Shown: positions 1-8,481 of the stretch, piece by piece
Numbering within the stretch: position 1 is the first letter of the stretch
How the letters are laid out: each line of letters opens with the position of its first letter
Source: Streptomyces mesophilus
GTDB taxonomy: Bacteria > Actinomycetota > Actinomycetes > Streptomycetales > Streptomycetaceae
DNA: 52,993 bases
Direction of reading: 5' to 3'
Assembly (NCBI RefSeq): GCF_011044995.1
Contig: NZ_JAAKZW010000024.1
Coordinates: 1 to 52,993 of the forward strand
Translations under genes and position numbers: made by a program
Notes under the pieces: generated by a model
Told to the model about the DNA's origin: nothing
The model's input: the letters and a program-made list of their open reading frames with translations, nothing else
Database searches by the model: none

Positions 1-90
1 GCCGGGCTCGTTCCCTTCGCCCGGCTGCTTCACGATCCGGCCTCCGAACGGGGCTTCCTCGACGCCCACCTGCTGGCCCGCCGTTCGTAG
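1..90 (+). CDS. C-terminal fragment of an unknown protein
   Basis: An open frame runs from the first base of the window to a TAG stop, giving 29 residues that end in LLARRS. Third codon positions are almost all G or C, as in the other genes here, so this is probably the 3' end of a gene lying mainly outside the window. The tail has no recognisable motif and no function can be given. Confidence 0.5.
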   Translation, partial: AGLVPFARLLHDPASERGFLDAHLLARRS

Positions 91-186
91 GTCCTGCCCG
101 GCGCTACCCGCCAGACGGTCGGCGCACCTCCGGACTGCCAACTCGGCGGACACTCGCTGACACGACGGGAATTGTCAGACAGGCCT

Positions 187-210
187 TAGGGCCTGTGTGA
201 CCTCGTGATC
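187..210 (+). repeat. 24-bp copy of the IS-relic end
   Basis: This 24-mer (TAGGGCCTG...TCGTGATC) matches positions 829-852 at 20 of 24 bases. The second copy is the outer end of the transposase relic described below, so this looks like a solo insertion-sequence end. It overlaps a 7-bp inverted repeat with a 4-base loop (ACAGGCC / GGCCTGT, 179-196). The rest of 91-306 shows nothing recognisable. Confidence 0.5.
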
Positions 211-306
211 CGCGTAGCTCACGAAACCGCACCGACGCGCAGCACAGTCTGCGTCGAAGTCCCCCGGGCTGAGACGGCGTTGGAAGCGCACTCAGGGCTT
301 TCCACG

Positions 307-831
307 ATGACGGGCAAAGCCCATGATGGCGACATGGCTGCGAGCGATGACCTGCTCTGGGACGCGGACGACAAGAGCTTGCAGACGGTTCCGCGGATCC
401 GCCGCATCGGCGTCACGGCCGGCTGCCTCGGCTTCCTCGGCCTGCTGCTGTGGACGGACTCGGACGCCACATGGGTCCTCTACACAGATGCCGCCTACCT
501 GCTGGGGGAGAGCGCGTACTGGGCGTGGGACCGACGGCGACTGGTCGAGGCGCGCATCGTCCCGGGCGAAACCGACGGCACCACCAGACTCCGCCTCCGC
601 CGCGTCAACGGACAGATCACCGAACACGACTCCCAGCACGTAGCCCGCGTCCTCCTCATCCACGACAACGTCCACGACCTGGCAAAACTCCGCCTGAGGC
701 TGCACGGTCGGCAGCTCCTCTTCGGACGCCCGGGCCGTCCCCCGGACCTCACCCCATGGCGCCTCGCCTGCCCGCAAGCCCAGGTCAGCGACAGAGTCGC
801 CCAATGGGGCATGCCAGGAATCCCCGACTAG
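307..831 (+). CDS. Small hypothetical membrane-associated protein
   Basis: This encodes 174 residues. A hydrophobic stretch at about residues 33-47 (GCLGFLGLLLW) and a shorter apolar stretch after it suggest one or two membrane segments, followed by a basic soluble C-terminal half. I chose the ATG at 307. An earlier in-frame GTG at 205 lies inside the IS-end repeat, and a further in-frame ATG at 334 is also possible. The stop codon itself falls in the second repeat copy, so the C-terminus may have been created or trimmed by the insertion. I do not recognise the family. Confidence 0.5.
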   Translation: MTGKAHDGDMAASDDLLWDADDKSLQTVPRIRRIGVTAGCLGFLGLLLWTDSDATWVLYTDAAYLLGESAYWAWDRRRLVEARIVPGETDGTTRLRLRRVNGQITEHDSQHVARVLLIHDNVHDLAKLRLRLHGRQLLFGRPGRPPDLTPWRLACPQAQVSDRVAQWGMPGIPD

Positions 832-1001
832 GGCCTGCGTAATGTCGTGATCAGGTGGTTGCCTTCAGCCCTGCGATCAGAAGTACGAGGTCGACCGGTT
901 GTGGCATGCGGCATCACGGGAGCCCACAAGTCCCACTCACGGTCGGTGAGTTCAGGACGCGCACCCGGATCCTGATCCGGTAGAGACAGTCCTTAGTACG
1001 G
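829..1001 (-). mobile_element. Relic of an IS5-like insertion sequence
   Basis: Read on the minus strand from 953, the frame gives ELTDREWDLWAPVMP, then GRPRTSDRR, and then runs into a stop at the repeat end near 829. L-T-D-x-E-W followed some 15 residues later by G-R-P-R is the typical N-terminus of IS5-type transposases. The rest of the transposase is missing, so the element is internally deleted. The outer end at 829-852 is repeated at 187-210, and the opposite side near 1000 has CTAAGGACTG on the minus strand, which could be a YTAR-type target duplication plus terminal repeat. It is not functional. Confidence 0.6.
965..980 (-). terminator. Weak hairpin downstream of the pyrF-like gene
   Basis: CCGGAT, a 4-base loop, then ATCCGG forms a 6-bp hairpin 30 bases after the stop of the minus-strand decarboxylase gene. 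It lies within the IS relic and has no U tract, so its use as a terminator is uncertain. Confidence 0.25.
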
Positions 1002-1010
1002 GCACGTCTG

Positions 1011-1706
1011 CTACGGAGCCAGACTGGCCCGGACGACACGGAGTGCGCCCGCTGGGTCCGCAGCGCGAGTGACTGTCCGGCCGATGACGACATGCGAGGC
1101 CCCAGCAGTGATCGCCGCGTGCGGTGTTCCGGGGCGCGCATGCTCAGCCGGCGATTCTCCGGACAGCGTGACTCCCGGAGTGATGATCAAGGCATCGGGG
1201 CCGAGGGAGCTACGCAAGACCGCGACGTCCTGCGGCGAGGCGATCACACCGTGGCAGCCGGCCTTCTGCGCCAACCGGGCCAGCCGGAGCACCTGCTCGT
1301 CCACCGCATCGACGACACCGATGTCGGCGAGATCTGCGTCGGTCATGCTGGTGACCACGGTCAAAGCAAGGATGCGCATGCCGGGGAAGTCGCGGGCGGC
1401 CTCGACCGCCGCGGACATGATGCCGATGCCACCCATGCCGTGCACGGTGACCATGGACACGCCCAGCTCCCCCGCGGCGCGCACCGCGCCGGCAACCGAA
1501 TTCGGGATCTCGAAGAGCTTGAGGTCCAGGAAGACCTCCTTGCCCTGGGCCACGAGACCCTTGATGACGTCCGGCCCCGCTGCGGTGAGCAGCTCCAAGC
1601 CGACCTTGTAGACACGGCACTCGTCACCCAGCTGCTCAATAAGGGCATCTGCGGCTGCACGGCTGTCGCAATCCAAGGCGACGATGATCTGGCTGGTCGG
1701 ATCCAC
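1011..1706 (-). CDS. pyrF: Divergent orotidine 5'-phosphate decarboxylase (short, type 1)
   Basis: The 231-residue protein has the OMP decarboxylase barrel: ALD near residue 11, YKVGLELL carrying the first Lys, FLDLKLFEIPN, TVHGMGG and a C-terminal IGRTVT phosphate-binding motif. Length and motifs fit the E. coli/B. subtilis type 1 enzyme that makes UMP from OMP. As I recall, Streptomyces normally use the longer type 2 enzyme for pyrimidine synthesis, so this is likely a paralogue. The catalytic D-x-K-x-x-D motif reads D-L-K-L-F-E, with the last Asp replaced by Glu. The usual D-Q-x-R phosphate loop reads E-H-A-R, and TPGIR reads TPGVT. It may therefore have weak activity or another decarboxylase or aldolase activity of the same suprafamily (KGPDC/HPS). 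It starts with GTG without a clear ribosome-binding site and is divergent from the next gene. Confidence 0.7.
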   Translation of the reverse strand: MDPTSQIIVALDCDSRAAADALIEQLGDECRVYKVGLELLTAAGPDVIKGLVAQGKEVFLDLKLFEIPNSVAGAVRAAGELGVSMVTVHGMGGIGIMSAAVEAARDFPGMRILALTVVTSMTDADLADIGVVDAVDEQVLRLARLAQKAGCHGVIASPQDVAVLRSSLGPDALIITPGVTLSGESPAEHARPGTPHAAITAGASHVVIGRTVTRAADPAGALRVVRASLAP

Positions 1707-1902
1707 GACGACATTGTGCCGTCGCCCCCAATATGGCCAGTCGCCGGGGCCGTCGACCCGACCCGGTGATCGTTTCCGGTTGCAGCGTCAGCCCTGCCGC
1801 ACGTCGCCCATCCCGCCCGCAGAAATCGCACGCCGTCTCCAACGGGGCCCCTGCGGGCGGATCCCTGTCCTCGGCAGATGCAGGGCGGTAGCGTGCCCGG
1901 TA

Positions 1903-2235
1903 ATGGACGAAGATCAGCGCAGCGCCGCGTGGGCCATCTACCGTGCCCTGCATCACCTGGCCTCCGGAGCGATCTTGGCCATGCCCCTGGACACGATGGT
2001 CACGCGGGACCGCATGGTCGCGGGCGACCTCGACCACGCCCTGAGCATCCTGAACCAGGTCGGCCCCACGGCCGCTGAGATCGCGCCCGAGCTTGTCGAG
2101 CGAGTCCGTCGGCAGTTGGCAGGCTGGGAAACGGCCGGCCCCGATCGGCTGCCCGAGTTGCTCAATGTCCTGGAGGATCTGTCCAAACTGACGGGTGTGT
2201 CTCTGCCGTTGCCGCTTCCGCCGGGCCTGAGCTGA
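1903..2235 (+). CDS. Small hypothetical protein, all-helical
   Basis: This encodes 110 residues, mostly predicted helix, with a Pro/Leu-rich end (LPLPLPPGLS). I chose the ATG at 1903 because upstream codons in the same frame overlap the divergent decarboxylase gene and have poor codon bias. The protein has no signal peptide or membrane segment and no motif I can name. The run AAEIAPELVERVRRQL suggests an amphipathic helix. It stands alone and converges with the large gene that follows. Confidence 0.6.
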   Translation: MDEDQRSAAWAIYRALHHLASGAILAMPLDTMVTRDRMVAGDLDHALSILNQVGPTAAEIAPELVERVRRQLAGWETAGPDRLPELLNVLEDLSKLTGVSLPLPLPPGLS

Positions 2236-2274
2236 CGGTGAGCCTCGGCCCGGCGACGACCGTCTCCCGCATTC

Positions 2275-2290
2275 GGTCACGGCCGTGACC
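2275..2290. terminator. 16-bp perfect palindrome between convergent genes
   Basis: GGTCACGGCCGTGACC is a perfect palindrome in the 110-bp gap between two convergent stop codons. It can fold as a 6-bp stem with a GGCC loop in either transcript. The position fits a bidirectional terminator; a protein-binding site is the alternative. Confidence 0.4.
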
Positions 2291-2345
2291 AACTGGGGAG
2301 AGGTCGTCGACGGGACTCACAAGCCGAACCTCGACTGCGCGGATT

Positions 2346-5300
2346 TCAGTCCAGTGTGAGGACCACGATCCCTTCGGTGAGTTGCATCGTGCCGCTGAGT
2401 ACCTGTGACATCAGGTTCAGGAAGGCGGCGTCGCCCTTCGTGACCGGGTCCTGGGTGGTGACGGCGACGGTGTAGCCGATGCGTCCGACGATGGACGCGA
2501 TGGTGCTGAACTCGTCCGTCTCGGCGAGCAACTTGTCGTCCGAGTCGGGGAGCTCTGCGAGTTCGATGAAGTGGTAGATCGTCGGGGCCAGGGCGGCCAG
2601 GGCCGTGGCGAGGTCGAAGTAGGCGGTGAGGCCGCGCCAGTCCTTGGCCTGCAGCGGGCCGAGGGGGTAGGTCACGTTCGGCGGGAAGGGCTGTGTGGAG
2701 AGCCGCGGCATCAACGCCCCGGCGAGTTTCACGGACATGCGCGTGATCATGATCAGGTCGGAGGTGGCGACCCAACGCGGATCCTTGATCGGCTGAACCG
2801 GCACGATCTGGTTGACCACGTAGCCGGCCACGCCCTGGCCCGCACCCCCGATGATCGCCACGACGCCGGACCAGGTCCCCAATTTGCTGCCCGGATCCCG
2901 CCATGCCTCGGCGCTGCTCAGGGGGCCGCCGATGAAGCTGGAAGCCGCTGAGACGAGATGCCCGCCGACGTACGCGGCCGGGTCCAGGCCCGGGATGGCC
3001 TTCGCCGTGGCGGTGTCCTGCTCTGCGGCGGACAGTTGGGGAGGTGCCACCCCGAACAGGGCGAGCAGCGAGGGGTAGTCGGGCGCGGCGATCAGTGCGG
3101 CGGTCTCCTGGTTGTCCGGGAATGGCGCACTGCCCTTGGCGAGCTTGTAGAGCAGGGTGGCCGGGATCGCGCCGACCCAGCAGACGAGGTCGAGGATCGA
3201 GAAGTCGGGCACGCCGAAGAAGTTGAGTACGTCCGAGACGACCGGGATGTGCAGCGGTGTGTCCAGCATGCTGAGCAGCAGATCGGCGACCGTGTCGATC
3301 ACGTCGAACGCGGCGTCCAGGAGCTTGCGGCAGCTGTCGAGGACGGTTTCGCCGAAGATCGCGACGAGCTCGGTCAGGATGTCGGGCAGCGGCGTGCTGG
3401 CCACCCGCCCGCCGAGGTCGATCAGTTGCTCCACCGCCCGGTAGAGCGTGTCCCCTTCTTCGCTCAGGATGGTGGCGAGGAGGTCGCCGGGGTCGGGGGT
3501 GGTGCCCGAGGGGTCGGGTCCGGAGTTCGTGGTGTTGTCGGAGTTGTTCTGGTAGTGGTACGAGAGCATCGAGGCCGGTGCGCTCTGGTCGGGCGTGGAC
3601 GCCGTGACCTGTGCCCCGGTGCTCGTCGACACTCCCGCCCACGAAGGGGGTCGGCCCGCCCAGGCGGCGAGGTCTGCTTCCGCGTCGTAGAAGCACTGGT
3701 CGAGCTGTGCGCGTACCGTCGGCAACTGGCCGACGGCGTAGGTGAGATACACCTTGGTCATGGTCGTGAGGACTTCTTTGGTGCGGGTGATGTCGCGCCA
3801 CTCGAAGAGGAACTCCAGGTAGGCGAGGACCTTTTTGATGTCGTCGACGATCATCGAGAGCAGGTGGTACGCGCTCTCGGCGATGGACTCGACGCTGTCA
3901 AGGACGGCCTGGAACGTCTGTCCTGCGATACGGACGATCAGTTGCCAGGTAGCGCTCGCGGCGTCCTCGAGGACCTGGATCTCGTCGAGTGTCTCGTCGA
4001 CGATCGCGTTGCCGACGGCGCGGAGGAGATCACCGATGTTGACGTCGAGCAGCCCGCCCGACGTGCCTCCAGGCCCTTTCCCCTTGCCCCCGGGCCCGTG
4101 TCCCTTACCGCCGGGGCGGCGATCCTTCCCTCGGGTTGGATGAGCCGTCTCCCGACGAGAACCGGGCGCGACTCCTGGGCGGCCGGGTACGGCCACGGAC
4201 GTGGGGGTCGTCTGGGTTCCGTAGGCGTTGCCCAGTGACTGGTTGGCGGTGGCGACCGTCTGCAGATCCGTCCCGCTGGTTCCGGTGGCAACCAGCGGCT
4301 GGGTGCTGCCGTCCGGTGAGGTGATTTCCGCGCGGGACAGGGAGTCCGGTGTGGTCAGGGCGGCCGCTTTGCTGAAGGCCTTGTCCATCGGGTTGATGAC
4401 GACCTTGCTGGTGCCGGCCGTCACGGTGATCTGCGAACCGGCCAGGGTGCCGACCGTTTCCATGATCGTGACGCTGCCGTCGTCGTCGGTCGTCACCAGC
4501 ACCGGTGTCACCGGACCGGCCGAGTAGTGCAGATAGTTGATGTGCAGGGCGGTGGAGTTGCTGGCCAGGACACCGAGTTCGATGCCCGGGACCGGCTGGC
4601 CGTCCTCGTCCGTGACCCGGACACGGGTCGTGTACGTCATGACGTCCCGGGCGGGGGTGTTGGTCTCCGGTGGGTCCAGGGTGATGTCGAGGAGCGTCCA
4701 CAGGCCGGTGGCCGGCGACTTGACCACCTTGGTCAGTTTGTTCGTGCCGGTGTGGCAGAAGAACGTGTTGGCGTCCATGGCCCGGTCGAGATACGGCGAC
4801 ACCTGCTCGGCGCCGGTGACGATGGGCAGCGGCACACTCCACGGCCCCGCGACCGGGTTGCCGCTCTCGCAGGTGGTGTAGAACACCTGGTCACTGGCGT
4901 TGAGTCCCCACACGATCACACCCTTGCCGGTGGTCGGGGCGGCGTAGAGGGACCGTACGCCGGCGAACATCGCGTTGGTGGAGAGCTTCACCGCGACGGA
5001 GTTGTCCGCCTGGCCTGCCGAGCCGTCCGCGTTCTTGGCCGGAAGGCAGTACAGCGACTGACCGGCGGTGAGATACAGATCGGACGTGTTGTCCGCGTTG
5101 CGGCTGACGGCGATGCAGTCGGGGACGAGGCCGCTGGGCAGAGTGAACCGGCTCGGCTTCGAGGCGCCGCCGTACGGGTTGTAGAGCGGCTGGTAGCTCA
5201 GCTGCGGGCGCCCGGAGACCTGCCCCGAGGTGTACAGGCCGTCCACCTGCTGTCCGACCTTGCGGCCCAGCGCGCTGGTGTAGCCCGTGGCCGACAGGTC

Positions 5301-5909
5301 CATGGCCAAGTCCCCGGGCTGCCAGGCGCGCCCGCCCGGCTTGGCCGTGTCGATGTAGTACCGGTACAGCAGGTCCTGCGTGTCGGCCGGGTCGCGGAGC
5401 ACGTCGACGACGATGAACTCCTTGTCGGTGGCCTCACTGAGGAACACGTTGACGATCTTCAGATGCGGTATCGGGTGGTCGACGGCGTCGAACGGGTAGG
5501 CGGTCCAGGTGGGTTGGTCCTGCCACGAGGTGTCCGCGTCGGGGTTGTTCAGGCTCAGGTAGAGATGGTCGTCGGGGCCTGTGGTCGCGACCATGGCGAG
5601 GTGGATCATCGCGGTGGTGCCGTGCGGGCACTGGGCGGTGCCGAAGGTCGCGCAGCGTGCGCCCGAGTTCGCCGCGAAGTCCTGCGCGATCTGTGCGCTG
5701 CTGATGTCGCTGCGGGTCCAGCCGCTCTTGGTGCCCGGTGCCTCGCGGGTCAGGTACATCGCGTCGTCCGTACCGATCGAGAAGAGCAGCGATGCGCCGG
5801 ACTGGGTCTGCAGCGCCTCGAACTTGGCTTCAGCGGCCAGGACCTCGCTTTGGAGGAAGTTCCTCATGAGTTCCGCCGAGTACGTGATCGTGCTTGCGCT
5901 GTTGCTCAT
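2346..5909 (-). CDS. Large propeller-like/helical protein, possible toxin or eCIS cargo
   Basis: The protein has 1187 residues and no signal peptide. Residues about 40-415 are rich in repeated Asp/Trp/Tyr strands (for example DDHLYLSLN, GVIVWGLN, VFYTTCESG, GPWSVPLP), which look like sialidase- or tectonin-type propeller blades. Residues about 420-505 look like an Ig-like or carboxypeptidase-regulatory strand domain (VRVTDEDGQPVPGIEL). A basic Gly/Pro linker (GPGGKGKGPGG) at about 595-617 leads into a helical region with long amphipathic and apolar helices (for example FSILDLVCWVGAIPATLLY), which could insert in a membrane. The ATG follows GGAGG. The first 80 bases overlap the end of the upstream gene, so the two are translationally linked. 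I do not know the family; a toxin-like role is inference from architecture and from lying next to the injection system. Confidence 0.75.
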   Translation of the reverse strand: MSNSASTITYSAELMRNFLQSEVLAAEAKFEALQTQSGASLLFSIGTDDAMYLTREAPGTKSGWTRSDISSAQIAQDFAANSGARCATFGTAQCPHGTTAMIHLAMVATTGPDDHLYLSLNNPDADTSWQDQPTWTAYPFDAVDHPIPHLKIVNVFLSEATDKEFIVVDVLRDPADTQDLLYRYYIDTAKPGGRAWQPGDLAMDLSATGYTSALGRKVGQQVDGLYTSGQVSGRPQLSYQPLYNPYGGASKPSRFTLPSGLVPDCIAVSRNADNTSDLYLTAGQSLYCLPAKNADGSAGQADNSVAVKLSTNAMFAGVRSLYAAPTTGKGVIVWGLNASDQVFYTTCESGNPVAGPWSVPLPIVTGAEQVSPYLDRAMDANTFFCHTGTNKLTKVVKSPATGLWTLLDITLDPPETNTPARDVMTYTTRVRVTDEDGQPVPGIELGVLASNSTALHINYLHYSAGPVTPVLVTTDDDGSVTIMETVGTLAGSQITVTAGTSKVVINPMDKAFSKAAALTTPDSLSRAEITSPDGSTQPLVATGTSGTDLQTVATANQSLGNAYGTQTTPTSVAVPGRPGVAPGSRRETAHPTRGKDRRPGGKGHGPGGKGKGPGGTSGGLLDVNIGDLLRAVGNAIVDETLDEIQVLEDAASATWQLIVRIAGQTFQAVLDSVESIAESAYHLLSMIVDDIKKVLAYLEFLFEWRDITRTKEVLTTMTKVYLTYAVGQLPTVRAQLDQCFYDAEADLAAWAGRPPSWAGVSTSTGAQVTASTPDQSAPASMLSYHYQNNSDNTTNSGPDPSGTTPDPGDLLATILSEEGDTLYRAVEQLIDLGGRVASTPLPDILTELVAIFGETVLDSCRKLLDAAFDVIDTVADLLLSMLDTPLHIPVVSDVLNFFGVPDFSILDLVCWVGAIPATLLYKLAKGSAPFPDNQETAALIAAPDYPSLLALFGVAPPQLSAAEQDTATAKAIPGLDPAAYVGGHLVSAASSFIGGPLSSAEAWRDPGSKLGTWSGVVAIIGGAGQGVAGYVVNQIVPVQPIKDPRWVATSDLIMITRMSVKLAGALMPRLSTQPFPPNVTYPLGPLQAKDWRGLTAYFDLATALAALAPTIYHFIELAELPDSDDKLLAETDEFSTIASIVGRIGYTVAVTTQDPVTKGDAAFLNLMSQVLSGTMQLTEGIVVLTLD

Positions 5910-8184
5910 GGCGCGGCTTCCCCTCCTGGCGTGACGTCTCCTTGCCGGACTCCTTGGGGCGTGGCTCCGCCTCCAGGCGTGGCTCGGCCGACTTGAGCGT
6001 GGTGGCGGCTGCGGTCTGGTAGATGACCTCGCCCAGCGCGTTGCTCTTCGGGTCGCGCCGGCAGACGACGAAGGTGCCGTCGTCCTTCATCAGCGCGGCG
6101 AACGAGCCGAGTTGGGGCAGTCCCGTGTTGATCGCCCAGTACGGGGTGGCCGGGTTGAGGGGGCTCGGGCCGTTGTAGAGGACGAAGTTCCCGTCGGGCT
6201 GCAGCGAGGCGTAGCACGGGATGCCGGTGAACGGCCCGACGATCTTGTCGGTCGCGTTGGCGAAGATCGACCAGTACGGCCGGCTCAGATCGGGTATGCC
6301 GTCGGTCGCGTGCAGCAGCACGAAGTTGCCGTCGTCCTGCAGATACGCGGCGAACTGGCCATTCGGTGAGGCCAGATAGCCGTCGTTGGCCAGCCACTGC
6401 CCGTCGTTGAGCCGGTCGACGCCGTTCCTGACCTGGCCGGGCAGCAGGGACATGTCCGGCGGGATCCCGTCCGGGTCGGCGTACACGATGTGCGTGACCA
6501 GGTCGCCGAGGTCCGCGAAGGCGACCGAGTCGTAGCTGAAGGTCTGCCCGCCGGGGAACACCAGGTACTGGAAGAACGTGAACGGCGCGATGTTGAGCAC
6601 TGTCGCGACGGTGCCGCCGACCACGGCGGCGGTCGAGGAGTAGAGGCTGTTCGAGCCGCCGATCATGTCGCCCCACCAGTTGGCGATGCTCTGCGAGGCG
6701 TTGTTCACCGCGGGGGTGGGGGTGGCCATCACGGCGACGAGCTGACCGTCGTCGGTGACGTCGATGGTGCAGGTGTCGACGCGCTTGATGCTGATGGGGG
6801 AGCCGTTCGTCGTCGCTCCCATGCGGCTGACGGCCGCATCGAACCGCTGGTTCTGCTCGACGGTGATCGTGTTGCCGCGGACGCGGACGGTGGCGGTGTA
6901 GTACGTGTCCAAGGTGGCGGTTCCGTACCAGCTCGGGTCGCCCGCGTCCTGGTCGTGGCCGTGATACGTGAACTTGAGGATCTGCGTCTCGCCGGAGTTG
7001 CCCGTTCTGATCGCCCCGAGGTCGACGGTCGGCTGCCCGCCGGGTGTGACGCTCATGGTGATGTCCGCGTTGCCGGACCACCACTCGATGGAGACGCGGA
7101 CGTAGGGCTGGTAGCAGTTGGCCATGACGTTGGCGATCATCTGCTGGCGGATCTTCTCCGCCAGCGACGCGCGGTTGATGGCGACGACGCCGTCGTACTC
7201 GCGCTTCTCGGTCGCGTCGACCCAGTTCCAGTTGAACGGGTATGGGGCGTTGAGCTTGTGGTCGTCGATGGCGCACAGGTAGTCGAGCGTCGTGATGTCC
7301 TGCTGCTCGGCCGTCGGATTCTGCACCGGCGCCCCGTCCGGCCCGACGACCGCGGAGACCTCCCTGCTCATGCTGGTGATCGGCAGCTCGGTCGGCGTCA
7401 CCGCCTTCGGCTGCTGAATGATCGAGCAGTTGAGAACCGGGTCGCCGATCAATGCGCGCAGCTGGGCCACGTACACGTCGACGAAGTAGTTCTGCAGCAT
7501 CCAGGCGAGGGGGGTGCCTGCCCATTCCTTGACGTCAGGGATGGCGACCAACGTGGCGGTGCTCAGGTCGAGGAACAGCTGTTGGATGCTGAACGCGCCC
7601 TGCACCGTGCTGAGTCGCTGCTTGACCGGCTCGGGCAGGGTGCCGTACTTGGCGGGCGGCACCGTGTCCAGGCGCAGGTCCGCCGCGCACTGGAAGATCC
7701 AGAGGCTGTCGCCCGGATACGACTGCGACAGGCTGGACCAACTGCGCACGGAGTTCGAGCCGGTGGCCGGGACGAACCCGACGACGTCCAGCTCGGTGCT
7801 GAGCAGGTTGAACCGCACATGGGTGGCGTCGTTGCCGAGCCCGACGATGTCCGGGGTGTCCTCGGGGGCGACCGGCGGCAGCCCGATCTGCAACCGGAAC
7901 CCGTACAGGAATCCCGCCTTGCTGAGATTGATCAGGTCCTGGTTCTTGTCCGGGCTCTCCCCGTCCGGCACTGCGAACGGATCGGCGCCGGTCTGCTTCT
8001 TGAGCAGCTCGTAATCGATGGGCTGTGACGACGTGCCGTCACCGACGTAGCAACAGGTCACCACCGGTGCGGATTGTTCGGACAGGTACAGCTTCATCGT
8101 GGAGTTGATGCCGAGCTGCGTGGTGGCGACGACGATGTCGTAGCCGTATCTGGAGGTGTCCAGGATGGATTGGGACGCGCTCAT
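5830..8184 (-). CDS. Large protein with C-terminal B-lectin (mannose-binding) domain
   Basis: The protein has 784 residues, with the ATG start after GGGAG. Residues about 588-725 form a bulb-type (GNA-like) lectin with three repeats. The second carries the full Q-x-D-x-N-x-V-x-Y site (QPDGNFVLY, about 662-670), the first is nearly complete (QDDGNFVLL) and the third is degenerate (KDDGTFVVC). This predicts binding of mannose-type glycans. The N-terminus (RYGYDIVVATTQLGINSTM) recalls, weakly and from memory, the start of P47/OrfX TULIP-like proteins that accompany clostridial neurotoxins. There is no secretion signal. The last ~26 codons, basic and Pro-rich, lie within the next gene in another frame and look like a secondary extension. 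It is probably co-transcribed with the 1187-aa protein. Candidate recognition or toxin component; function inferred. Confidence 0.75.
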   Translation of the reverse strand: MSASQSILDTSRYGYDIVVATTQLGINSTMKLYLSEQSAPVVTCCYVGDGTSSQPIDYELLKKQTGADPFAVPDGESPDKNQDLINLSKAGFLYGFRLQIGLPPVAPEDTPDIVGLGNDATHVRFNLLSTELDVVGFVPATGSNSVRSWSSLSQSYPGDSLWIFQCAADLRLDTVPPAKYGTLPEPVKQRLSTVQGAFSIQQLFLDLSTATLVAIPDVKEWAGTPLAWMLQNYFVDVYVAQLRALIGDPVLNCSIIQQPKAVTPTELPITSMSREVSAVVGPDGAPVQNPTAEQQDITTLDYLCAIDDHKLNAPYPFNWNWVDATEKREYDGVVAINRASLAEKIRQQMIANVMANCYQPYVRVSIEWWSGNADITMSVTPGGQPTVDLGAIRTGNSGETQILKFTYHGHDQDAGDPSWYGTATLDTYYTATVRVRGNTITVEQNQRFDAAVSRMGATTNGSPISIKRVDTCTIDVTDDGQLVAVMATPTPAVNNASQSIANWWGDMIGGSNSLYSSTAAVVGGTVATVLNIAPFTFFQYLVFPGGQTFSYDSVAFADLGDLVTHIVYADPDGIPPDMSLLPGQVRNGVDRLNDGQWLANDGYLASPNGQFAAYLQDDGNFVLLHATDGIPDLSRPYWSIFANATDKIVGPFTGIPCYASLQPDGNFVLYNGPSPLNPATPYWAINTGLPQLGSFAALMKDDGTFVVCRRDPKSNALGEVIYQTAAATTLKSAEPRLEAEPRPKESGKETSRQEGKPRHEQQRKHDHVLGGTHEELPPKRGPGR

Positions 8185-8481
8185 TGCCGTGTGACTCCCT
8201 TCCCCTAGGGACGAACCACTCAGGCAAGGAGCACACGCACCATCGCGCGAGTACGGACAGTCGCTCGTTTCCCCCACCTGAACCCGGTCACAGCACATAC
8301 GTGACGGGCAGTCACGGCGGATGCTAGGTGAGACAGGCCGTACCGGACAGGGAGAAAACCGACGCCATTGGACACTCTCTCCCGTGTAAGGCCGGGTGGT
8401 CTCATGGCGTAGACGGTCTGCTGCTCAGGAGCGTGGACGTAGCGCGTCCTGCGCTGTCGCCGGCGGAGTGGGGCGGCCGTG
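8185..8481. other. Intergenic region upstream of the lectin gene
   Basis: This 297-bp gap lies between two minus-strand genes. It presumably carries the promoter of the lectin/propeller pair. I see no clear -10/-35 pair, repeat or small gene in it. Confidence 0.4.

Noticed and set aside
205..306. GTG start 34 codons upstream for the small membrane protein
   Set aside because: The GTG lies inside the IS-end repeat and the extra residues have no coding character; ATG 307 or 334 is better.
914..1141. 75-codon minus-strand frame overlapping the pyrF-like gene end
   Set aside because: It is out of frame with the transposase relic and has no codon bias of its own.
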